Part shown: one piece after another, positions 56,940-64,000 of the stretch | Numbering within the stretch: the first letter of the stretch is position 1 | How the letters are laid out: each line of letters opens with the position of its first letter | Source of the DNA: Flammeovirga pectinis | Lineage (GTDB): Bacteria > Bacteroidota > Bacteroidia > Cytophagales > Flammeovirgaceae | NCBI RefSeq assembly: GCF_003970675.1 | Contig: NZ_CP034562.1 | Location: 3,880,001 to 3,944,000, forward strand | Reading direction: 5' to 3' | Length of the DNA: 64,000 nt | Translations under genes and position numbers: made by a program | Notes under the pieces: model-generated | Database searches by the model: none | What the model saw: the letters and a program-made list of their open reading frames with translations, nothing else | What the model was told of the DNA's origin: nothing

Positions 56940-57974
56940 TTAGTCTTCTAAAGCGTTCGTTAAGAATGTACTTTTCAGTAACATCCAAATAAGTAGGAAA
57001 AACATTCCCCAAACAAGATATATCTGATAATAATCTTTTGTATCCTTATATCTAGTTTCTTTAATTTCAGCTTTTTCGTACTTATCAATTGTATCAAAAA
57101 TAGCTGTTAAAGCCTTATTGTTTGTTGCTCTAAAATATTTACCCTGACCAATTCTAGCAATATCTCTTAAAGCTGTCTCGTCTAGATGTTGTTCCATATA
57201 TTTTGGTCGTCCAAACATATCTGTACCATATGGTACTCTACCTTCTTTACCAACACCAATTGTATATACTTTTACACCGTAACCGTAAGCCAATTCTGCT
57301 GCAGTTTTAGGTGCTAAATTACCTGCTGTATTTTCTCCATCAGAAAGTAAGATTGCTACTTTAGATTTAGCATCAGATTCTGTCATTCTATTAATTGCAA
57401 CACCTAACGCAGAACCAATTGCGGTACCAGGCTTCTCGATCATACTAAAATCAATATCTTTAACTAAAGATTTTAATAGGCTGTAATCTGTTGTTAGAGG
57501 TGCATAAGAAATTGCCTCTCCAGAGAAAATTACGAGTCCAATTCTATCTTGAATACGACCATCAATAAATCTTGCAGCTACCTTTTTAGCAGCTTCCATT
57601 CTATTGGGAACAAAATCTTCTATTTTCATAGAATGAGAAATATCTAGAATAAGCATAATATCTATACCTTCTGTCCATTGCTCTACTTGTTCGTTTGTTT
57701 TCTGAGGTCTTGCCAACGCTATTAACATTAAAGTAATTGATATACTCAATATAAAGGGTGGTATAAACCTCAAAAATGTACTCCAATCGGCTTTTAGTCT
57801 ACCTTCTGGTAAAGCCACATCTAATTTTTGGCGTACTCTATAACGCAATAACCATCTTAAAATAAATAAGACTGGAATGCCTATAATTAAATACAAAAAC
57901 ACTTCTTCTCCCCAATCAAAGCCTTTTAAAACTGCTGGAGTAAACCATCGTGTTGATAATATATCTTCGTACAT
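56940..57974 (-). CDS. BatA-type vWA membrane protein, second cluster
   Basis: The 344-aa protein has two N-terminal membrane segments (about 26-42 and 70-88), a vWA domain with the complete metal-site motif DISHSM (Asp111-Met116) and LLSDGENTAG, and a C-terminal membrane segment (about 315-335). It is a closer match to the standard BatA than the protein at 8004-8993, keeping KIEDFVPNRMEAAK after the metal motif. It is followed by PBP2 on the same strand. Confidence 0.9.
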   Translation of the reverse strand: MYEDILSTRWFTPAVLKGFDWGEEVFLYLIIGIPVLFILRWLLRYRVRQKLDVALPEGRLKADWSTFLRFIPPFILSISITLMLIALARPQKTNEQVEQWTEGIDIMLILDISHSMKIEDFVPNRMEAAKKVAARFIDGRIQDRIGLVIFSGEAISYAPLTTDYSLLKSLVKDIDFSMIEKPGTAIGSALGVAINRMTESDAKSKVAILLSDGENTAGNLAPKTAAELAYGYGVKVYTIGVGKEGRVPYGTDMFGRPKYMEQHLDETALRDIARIGQGKYFRATNNKALTAIFDTIDKYEKAEIKETRYKDTKDYYQIYLVWGMFFLLIWMLLKSTFLTNALED

Positions 57975-57985
57975 AGTTCTTTGTA

Positions 57986-58924
57986 CTAATCTTTACTACT
58001 CTTAAACTCAAACGATTCTTTAGAATTAGACAGTGCAAAATCTTGCCCTTGTTTTGCCCATTCTTTTAAATCTTCTAAAACTTGTTTTGCTTCATCTATT
58101 CCCTGACCAGCATAAATTACTCTGTCAAGTACTTTTAAACGAGCTTCCAATTCTGTTGAATTCAATGCCCTGCCTGCTTCTTTAGAAGTCATGGCTTGAA
58201 TTTGAATTGATGTAACAGAGGCTATAAATGCTTTCCAAATCACTGTTGATTCTTCTACATTTACAACTGTCATATCTTCCTTTAAATGATCCGAATAATT
58301 TTTGACAAACGAGATGTATTTTTTCTCTAAAGATTTTCTTCTAAAATACTCTCTGATTTTACCGCCAAAGCCTATTAGTACAATCAAGAAGATTACTACT
58401 ACTATACCTAAAAAGATTAATAAGTAAGGATAATTAAATTCTTGCTCTACATCTAGATAATCTACATTAGCATAAAGCTGTGCAGAATCTGGTAGAACAG
58501 GAATCATGTCCTTAAAGAAAATCCCATCTAGGTTAGCAAATATAGAATCTGTTCCGTCTAAACTCTCTACCCAAATTGGTAAACCTAGTTCGTAAACAGA
58601 ATCAATTTCGTACGTAGATAAAGTATAAACTACACAATCTACACTTACATTGCTTTCTGTTCTTGTTGGAAAGTATTCTTTTCTTAAAAGTTCAAAAGGT
58701 GTAAAATTATACGTAGAATCTGGAAATAACACTTCTTGATTGTTAGCATGTTCGTAACGCAAAGTGTAGTTTATTTCCTGACCTAGCATAATACTATCCG
58801 TATTAAACCTTCCATAAGGTGGCGTCTGCTTTTCTTCTTGTGCAAATGTGGCACTTGAAAAAATTAAAAAAGCGACTAAAAATAAATTTCTATATCGATT
58901 GTTCATCAGTTCTATTGAGCTCAT
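57986..58924 (-). CDS. BatD/DUF4381-like membrane protein of the second cluster
   Basis: The 312-aa protein has a signal peptide (best seen from Met8: NLFLVAFLIFSSATFAQ), a beta-rich periplasmic domain (LGQEINYTLRYEHANNQEV), a membrane segment at about 170-190 (YPYLLIFLGIVVVIFLIV) and a helical cytosolic C-terminus (IWKAFIASVTSIQIQAMTSK). It thus combines features of BatD and DUF4381 proteins. The first ATG (58924) directly abuts the DUF58 stop; the ATG at 58903 would be better for the signal peptide. Confidence 0.72.
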   Translation of the reverse strand: MSSIELMNNRYRNLFLVAFLIFSSATFAQEEKQTPPYGRFNTDSIMLGQEINYTLRYEHANNQEVLFPDSTYNFTPFELLRKEYFPTRTESNVSVDCVVYTLSTYEIDSVYELGLPIWVESLDGTDSIFANLDGIFFKDMIPVLPDSAQLYANVDYLDVEQEFNYPYLLIFLGIVVVIFLIVLIGFGGKIREYFRRKSLEKKYISFVKNYSDHLKEDMTVVNVEESTVIWKAFIASVTSIQIQAMTSKEAGRALNSTELEARLKVLDRVIYAGQGIDEAKQVLEDLKEWAKQGQDFALSNSKESFEFKSSKD

Positions 58925-59797
58925 CTATTTACGGGCTGAATTTCTGATCTTAAATAATTTTACTAATTGAGGTACATAATCTTCTGCAGCATTTACAAAA
59001 AGATAGTTTCCACCATTTCGTCTCACAAGATCGCTTAAAATTACTCTATTTTTTGCATAGAACTGATCTAAACGGTCTCTAAATTTTCTAGAAGATGTAT
59101 TTACCCAAATTGTTTTACCTGCTTCTTTGTCAAATAGTGGTGCAATTCCAATTCTTGGGAAAGATGTTTCTCTATCATCTCCTACATGAATTACAATTAA
59201 ATCGTGCTTACGACAAAGTGCTTTTAGGTGACGCTCGTATTCTTCGTCTACAAAATCAGATATTACAATAATGATACTTTTACGCTTTACCATTGCCAAA
59301 GTCTGACCTAAAGCTCTACTTATATTCGTTTTAGGCGATTTTGGCTTTAAACGAAACAGTTCACCAAATAACTGATAAGCATGCTTAACTCCTTTATTTG
59401 GTTTAATGTAACGTTCTTTATCATCAGAAAAACATAAAAGACCTACAGAACTTGCTTCTTTAATAGCAGACATAGCAAGCACACCACATATCTCTTTAGA
59501 AATATCGATTTTCTTTCTACCCTGTTTCCCAATTTCTTGAGAAGCACTTACATCTACTACAAAAAAGACACTTTGTTCTTTTTCTTCTTTAAATGTCTTT
59601 ATAAAAGTACCATGTCCTTTGGCACTTACATTCCAATCTATATGCCTAATGTCATCGCCGTACTGATACAAGCGGACATCGTCAAATTCCAATCCAGAGC
59701 CTTTAAACACAGAATGGTAATCTCCCTGCATGTGCGAGTTAATAGCCTTTCTGATACGAATTTCGTAGCGTCTTAGCTTTTTAAGAAGTTCTTTCAT
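58925..59797 (-). CDS. DUF58 domain protein, second cluster
   Basis: The 290-aa protein has the DUF58 core FKGSGLEFDDVRLYQYGDDI (31-50) followed by DVSASQ at Asp82. It opens a minus-strand unit of DUF58, membrane protein, BatA and PBP2 with abutting or nearly abutting genes. No MoxR gene lies beside it: upstream is a divergent lipoprotein gene. It may therefore rely on a MoxR ATPase encoded elsewhere, such as the one at 5592. Confidence 0.9.
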   Translation of the reverse strand: MKELLKKLRRYEIRIRKAINSHMQGDYHSVFKGSGLEFDDVRLYQYGDDIRHIDWNVSAKGHGTFIKTFKEEKEQSVFFVVDVSASQEIGKQGRKKIDISKEICGVLAMSAIKEASSVGLLCFSDDKERYIKPNKGVKHAYQLFGELFRLKPKSPKTNISRALGQTLAMVKRKSIIIVISDFVDEEYERHLKALCRKHDLIVIHVGDDRETSFPRIGIAPLFDKEAGKTIWVNTSSRKFRDRLDQFYAKNRVILSDLVRRNGGNYLFVNAAEDYVPQLVKLFKIRNSARK

Positions 59798-59969
59798 CTT
59801 AATTCGTCTGTTTCTACTTCACTTTTTCTCCTGTCTGAGTTACCAAATTTAATTCAACCATATTGTTGTGAGCAAATTGAACGCTCATTTAACACTATTT
59901 AACCACATTTTTTAATACTCATAACATATTATGATTCATGCATACAAACTCTTTAGGTATTTTTGCCCT

Positions 59970-60347
59970 ATGAAAAGAATATTGAATCTACTCGCATTAG
60001 GATTATTGTTGGTAAGTTGTGGTCCTGAAAAACCTCAAGCACCAGCAAATTTACTGTCTAAAGATGTCATGGTGAATGTCTTGATCGATCTTTATAAAGC
60101 AGAAGCAACAATCTCAACGCAGCATCTTCCTAAAGATGAAGCTATGAATGCTTACACTAAATTAGAGAAAGATATTTATACTAAGAATTCTACAGACTCT
60201 ACAACTTTTAATAAAAGCTACGAATTTTATTTAAAAGACAATGTTGATGAGGCTGCGGCAATTCAAAAAGAAGTTGTTGAAAAATTGAAAGCAGAAAAAG
60301 AAGAGCTTACAACTGCTGATGGAAATGCTCCAAATATTAAAAAGTAA
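59970..60347 (+). CDS. DUF4296 lipoprotein
   Basis: The 125-aa protein has a lipoprotein signal with Cys17 (LALGLLLVSCGPEK). The DUF4296 pattern LLSKDVMVNVLIDLYKAEATIS and NKSYEFYLKDN follow, with a helical tail. A start 39 bp upstream is in frame but would extend the signal, so 59970 is chosen. The function is unknown. It is followed by a short hairpin with T residues. Confidence 0.82.
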   Translation: MKRILNLLALGLLLVSCGPEKPQAPANLLSKDVMVNVLIDLYKAEATISTQHLPKDEAMNAYTKLEKDIYTKNSTDSTTFNKSYEFYLKDNVDEAAAIQKEVVEKLKAEKEELTTADGNAPNIKK

Positions 60348-60372
60348 TTTCTTTTTCGGAAAGATATAATTG

Positions 60373-60394
60373 AGGCACCTTTGGGTGCCTTTTC
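60373..60394 (+). terminator. Terminator after the DUF4296 gene
   Basis: AGGCACC-tttg-GGTGCCT followed by TTTTC is a compact GC-rich intrinsic terminator 26 bp past the stop. Confidence 0.85.
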
Positions 60395-60495
60395 TTGTTT
60401 TAAGTAGTAAACCATAAGTAATTGGATAGTTTTAGTAAAATATCCTCTTTTACAATTCTGCTTCGTTTAGCATCAAAAAATATAGACCTCTACGC

Positions 60496-62688
60496 ATGAG
60501 CTCCATCAAAACATTATTAGTTACACCTCCGCTTACGCAATTAAATACGCCTTATCCTGCTACAGCCTATTTAAAAGGATTTCTAAGAGAAAAGAATATT
60601 CCGGCATATCAAGTTGATTTAGGATTAGAACTTGTATTAAAAATATTTAGCACAGAGGGATTAACTGCTCTTTTTGATACTGCAGAAGAGGTTATTGAAG
60701 ATTGTTCTGCTAATGTTCAAAGAATATTTATGCTTCAGGATGATTATTTAGAAACTATTGATCCTGTAATTCAATTTCTTCAAAATAAAGACAATACACT
60801 TGCACATAGTATTTGCCAAGATAACTTCTTGCCAAGAGCCAACCGTTTTAACCAGGTACAAAATGTAGATTGGACCTTTGGTACTATGGGTTTAAATGAT
60901 AAAGCCCGATACCTTGCCACATTATTTCTAGAAGATATTGGTGATTTTATTATTGAAGCAATTACTGAAGACTTTGGTTTTAGCCGTTATGCTGAAAAAA
61001 TAGCTATGTCTGCTACCAATTTTGCTCCAATAGACGATATCTTACAACAGCCCTCTCATATTTTAGATGAATGGTTACTTGATATACTAAATCAAAAGAT
61101 TGAAGATATAGCACCAGATTTAATTGCCTTAACTGTTCCATTTCCTGGAAATTTATACGGTGCACTAAAATGTGGAAAATTCATTAAAGAAAATTACCCA
61201 GATATAGCAGTGGCTATGGGTGGTGGCTACCCAAATACAGAATTAAGATCACTTCAAGATCCGAAGGTATTTCAATATTTAGATTTTATTACTTTAGATG
61301 ATGGAGAAGGTCCTCTTTTAAATCTAATGAAGCACCTTGAAGGTGAAATTCCAGCAAACCGACTTCAAAGAACTTATTTATTAGATAGTGGCGAAGTACA
61401 TTATATAGATCAAAAAATACAAGATGTAATTAAACACAGTGATGTTGGTACGCCAGATTATAGTGATTTATTACTCGATCAATATTTATCTGTAATTGAT
61501 GTTGCCAATCCAATGCACAGATTATGGAATGATGGGCGATGGAATAAATTAACCGTTGCACATGGCTGTTATTGGAAAAAATGTACTTTCTGCGATATAT
61601 CACTTGATTATATAGGAAGATACGATCCCGCTCCTGCAAAAATGATTGTAGATCGGATTGAGCAAATTGTAAAAGAAACAGGACAATCTGGATTCCACTT
61701 TGTAGACGAGGCTGCTCCTCCTTTAGCTTTAAGAGATATTGCAGTTGAATTAATAAAAAGAGGAACAAAGATTACGTGGTGGGGAAATATCAGATTTGAA
61801 AAAACATTTACACCAGATTTATGTAAACTTTTAGAAGTTTCTGGGTGCGTTGCTGTTTCTGGCGGAATAGAGGTTGCTTCTGATAGACTTTTAAAATTAA
61901 TGAAAAAAGGGGTATCGGTTAGTCAAGCTGCTCAAGTAACTAGAGCATTTAGTGAAGCTGGTATAATGGTACATGCCTATTTAATGTATGGTTTTCCTAC
62001 TCAGACTACACAAGAAACAATAGATTCTTTAGAAGTAGTTAGACAAATGTTTGCAACCCATTGTATACATTCTGGGTTCTGGCATCGTTTCTCAATGACT
62101 GCACATGCACCCGTAGGTTTAAACCCTGAAGAATATAAAGTTGAACAAGATAATTTTGAATTTGAAGGTTTTGCTTGGAATGATTTACCACACAAAGATC
62201 CTACGGGAGCAAAACACGAACGCTTTGGTGAAGGGTTACGCAAATCAATCTTTAATTATATGCATGGACTAGAGCTTGATTTACCTGTTCAAAAATGGTT
62301 TGATTTTGCTACATCTTCCGCTAGTTTACCACCTACTTTAATAGAAGATAGTCTACTTGAAAATAAAAAACTAGATAAAGACCTTTTAAAACATTCATTA
62401 GTATGGCTTGGAAAAACTCCAATGCTAGAACTTGATGAAGATGATGATTGGGCTAAACTGATTTTTATTAATAAAAAAGAAGATTTAGAAATAGAGACAT
62501 CTCCAATTTTAGGAGAATGGATTGCAGAACATATTTCTGATTTCAGTATTTATGAAGATGAATATCCAATAGTGGAAGAAATTAAACTCTTATTCGAAGA
62601 GGAAACAGGTTTTGAGTTTTCTGAATTAATAGAAAGTGATACTTGGAAAAAATTAAGAGAAAATGGGTTATTAATTATTCGGTTTTAA
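60496..62688 (+). CDS. B12-binding-type radical SAM protein with C-x4-C-x2-C motif
   Basis: The 730-aa protein has an N-terminal B12-binding-like Rossmann part (LLVTPPLTQLNTPYPATAYL, VALTVPFPGNLYGALKC essentially, MGGGYPNTELRSLQDPKVF, LDDGEGPLLNLMKHL) and a radical SAM barrel. The [4Fe-4S] cysteines are in HGCYWKKCTFCD: Cys358, Cys363, Cys366, spaced C-x4-C-x2-C rather than the usual C-x3-C-x2-C. The B12 motif DxHxxG is not visible. Downstream features (WGNIRFEKTFTPDLCKLL, VSGGIEVASDRLLKLMKKG, HAYLMYGFPTQTTQET) are typical of the family. The substrate is unknown. Confidence 0.82.
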   Translation: MSSIKTLLVTPPLTQLNTPYPATAYLKGFLREKNIPAYQVDLGLELVLKIFSTEGLTALFDTAEEVIEDCSANVQRIFMLQDDYLETIDPVIQFLQNKDNTLAHSICQDNFLPRANRFNQVQNVDWTFGTMGLNDKARYLATLFLEDIGDFIIEAITEDFGFSRYAEKIAMSATNFAPIDDILQQPSHILDEWLLDILNQKIEDIAPDLIALTVPFPGNLYGALKCGKFIKENYPDIAVAMGGGYPNTELRSLQDPKVFQYLDFITLDDGEGPLLNLMKHLEGEIPANRLQRTYLLDSGEVHYIDQKIQDVIKHSDVGTPDYSDLLLDQYLSVIDVANPMHRLWNDGRWNKLTVAHGCYWKKCTFCDISLDYIGRYDPAPAKMIVDRIEQIVKETGQSGFHFVDEAAPPLALRDIAVELIKRGTKITWWGNIRFEKTFTPDLCKLLEVSGCVAVSGGIEVASDRLLKLMKKGVSVSQAAQVTRAFSEAGIMVHAYLMYGFPTQTTQETIDSLEVVRQMFATHCIHSGFWHRFSMTAHAPVGLNPEEYKVEQDNFEFEGFAWNDLPHKDPTGAKHERFGEGLRKSIFNYMHGLELDLPVQKWFDFATSSASLPPTLIEDSLLENKKLDKDLLKHSLVWLGKTPMLELDEDDDWAKLIFINKKEDLEIETSPILGEWIAEHISDFSIYEDEYPIVEEIKLLFEEETGFEFSELIESDTWKKLRENGLLIIRF

Positions 62689-62696
62689 ATTTTTAA

Positions 62697-63629
62697 ATGA
62701 ATAGTGCTACTATTGATATCAGCATAATTGTCCTCACTTTTAATCATGAGAAGTACATTGAAAAATGTATTTCCTCTATTCTTAATCAGCAACACAGTCT
62801 GACAATAGAAATAATTATTGGTGATGATGGCTCTTCAGACAAAACAATTGAAATATTAAAGACCTATGCTTTAAAAGAAAATTCTATTAGAGTACTTTTT
62901 AAAGGTAATGACAAAGAGTTTTTTAGAAATTCAAAAAGAACACCCGGAGGAAATTTATTACGTTGTTTAAAAGATACAAATGGAAAATTTATAGCTTTAT
63001 GTGATGGAGACGATTATTGGACTGATACTAACAAAATTAATAAAGCCATTAATTTTATAAATTCAGATAAAAATCTAGTTGGTTATTTTCATCATGTTTC
63101 TTCAACTGTAAATACATCTCCTCATCAATTAGGTTCTAAGTTATACGACTTGACTACTTTTCTTGTAGATGAAAATAGACTACAAAGTTCAAGTGCTCTC
63201 CTTTTTAAAAATATTTTTTCGAAAGCGGACTATCAAGATCTTGAGTTTCTATTTAGAGAAAGCTATAAAGTTGATGATGATTTACTATTAATTCTTCTTA
63301 AGAAAGGCACTGTTTATTTTGATGCCAAAGTAATGACATATTATAGAAAGCATAATTCAACTCTTTGGAGCTCCAATTCTCTAATTGATCAAGTACAAAG
63401 TGAAATAGATCATTTAAAGAAATGTTTAATCTTTTTTTCTGAAAATGTTCTTCTTCTAAAGGTTATCAAAAAGAAATTAGAAGATACTTATTTACTAGGT
63501 ATCCTTATTACTTTAAAATTAAGGAAATATAAAATGCTCCCTTTTTTTTATAAAGGAGCACCTATAAACATTACTTCAATTAAAAAAATATTTAAATACT
63601 TTTTAAAAGGACTTTTATTTAGACATTAA
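62697..63629 (+). CDS. Family 2 glycosyltransferase
   Basis: The 310-aa protein has a GT2 domain: ISIIVLTFNHEKYIEKCISSI, IIIGDDGSSDKTIEIL, and IALCDGDDYWTDTNK with the DxD-type metal motif. The C-terminal half is helical and basic with a hydrophobic end (ILITLKLRKYKMLPFFYKG). It starts 8 bp after the radical SAM gene and is probably co-transcribed. The acceptor is unknown; surface polysaccharide synthesis is the usual role. Confidence 0.85.
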   Translation: MNSATIDISIIVLTFNHEKYIEKCISSILNQQHSLTIEIIIGDDGSSDKTIEILKTYALKENSIRVLFKGNDKEFFRNSKRTPGGNLLRCLKDTNGKFIALCDGDDYWTDTNKINKAINFINSDKNLVGYFHHVSSTVNTSPHQLGSKLYDLTTFLVDENRLQSSSALLFKNIFSKADYQDLEFLFRESYKVDDDLLLILLKKGTVYFDAKVMTYYRKHNSTLWSSNSLIDQVQSEIDHLKKCLIFFSENVLLLKVIKKKLEDTYLLGILITLKLRKYKMLPFFYKGAPINITSIKKIFKYFLKGLLFRH

Positions 63630-63630
63630 G

Positions 63631-64000
63631 CTACATCTGCAAATACGGATTTAGAATATATCCTGCTTCACCAGTTATGAGTTCATAATTTATTATTCTC
63701 TCACCTCCTGTTGGTTTACTATTAGAATCCTCTTCTTTGTAAATTGGAAATACTAATTCAATATCTGAATCTGAAAAAGTAACCTCTTCATGACCCATAT
63801 ATCCTTGTGCTAGATCATCATTTTCTGCAATAGATTGGATATAAATTTTACCATAACTTTCATCTGTAAAAGAGGCTATTCCAATTAAGTTTACATAACT
63901 ACCAGATCCTGCAGATCGTTCTGCTATATACAGCTCTTCATAGCCATCTTTATTAAGATCCAATACGTAAAATTGTTCTATTGGATCTCCTTTGAAAATT
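63631..64000 (-). CDS. Partial protein with Asp/Gly repeat, PliI-like (tentative)
   Basis: The gene is cut by the window end: the frame stays open upstream of 63963, giving FKGDPIEQFYVLDLNKDGYEELYI before the visible part (the Ca-binding-like DLNKDGYEELYI and SAGSGSYVNL). The pairing of DxNxDG with SAGSGSY recalls lysozyme-inhibitor PliI-type and FG-GAP-like domains. About 122 residues are present and the N-terminus is missing, so the family call is tentative. It abuts the glycosyltransferase tail to tail with one base between. Confidence 0.45.
   Translation of the reverse strand, partial: IFKGDPIEQFYVLDLNKDGYEELYIAERSAGSGSYVNLIGIASFTDESYGKIYIQSIAENDDLAQGYMGHEEVTFSDSDIELVFPIYKEEDSNSKPTGGERIINYELITGEAGYILNPYLQM

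Overview
The window looks like chromosomal DNA of a free-living Bacteroidota bacterium, most likely of the order Cytophagales (a Flammeovirga-like organism would fit; this is inference). The support is: AT-rich coding DNA; a SusC/SusD outer-membrane pair; many lipoproteins with a Cys right after a short hydrophobic signal; FecR, DUF4199, DUF4136 and DUF4296 families; bacillithiol genes; Bat (vWA) operons; and several promoter-like TAnnTTTG elements. Almost everything is housekeeping or core envelope function. I see no prophage, insertion sequence, CRISPR array, rRNA or tRNA.

Layout. 1-1.6 kb: YiaW/YiaV-like membrane pair. 1.8-5.2 kb: aroE, a MazG-type pyrophosphohydrolase, a tandem array of four unannotated micro-genes (3067-3466, minus strand) and a YbjT-like oxidoreductase. 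5.6-12.1 kb: a complete MoxR-Bat operon (MoxR, DUF58, DUF4381-like, BatA, BatB-BatC fusion, BatD). 13.3-16.8 kb: str operon rpsL-rpsG-fusA-rpsJ, closed by a terminator after rpsJ. 16.9-20.8 kb: orphan FecR anti-sigma factor, a small coiled-coil membrane protein and a trehalose synthase/phosphatase fusion. 20.9-21.4 kb: a repeat-rich non-coding region ending in a terminator (candidate sRNA). 21.5-29 kb: ferredoxin-linked reductase, YceI-like protein, lipoprotein, ComEC, phosphohexomutase (GlmM), cysteine desulfurase. 29-34.8 kb: enolase, bacillithiol pair bshA/ytxJ, a voltage-sensor-like membrane protein, dienoyl-CoA reductase, SPOR lipoprotein. 34.9-42.3 kb: SecA, three FKBP prolyl isomerases, a DHH phosphoesterase. 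42.35-42.9 kb: a second candidate sRNA sharing a sequence core with the first. 42.9-47.7 kb: mutS, DUF4199 protein, glycosyltransferase, DUF4136 lipoprotein. 48-55 kb: SusD/SusC pair facing a LytS/LytTR two-component system. 55-59.8 kb: a second, partial Bat cluster (DUF58, membrane protein, BatA) running into a PBP2 gene. 60-64 kb: DUF4296 lipoprotein, a B12-type radical SAM protein with unusual cysteine spacing, a glycosyltransferase and a truncated gene at the edge.

How the genes work together. Envelope building dominates: SecA exports, FKBPs and lipoproteins act outside the inner membrane, PBP2 makes peptidoglycan, GlmM feeds amino-sugar precursors, and the two Bat clusters probably form ATPase/vWA membrane complexes. 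Bacillithiol genes (bshA, ytxJ) provide thiol redox control. The least explained parts are the four tandem micro-genes, whose differences are mainly synonymous or conservative, and the two intergenic loci with a shared motif and terminators. These are the best candidates for something undescribed.
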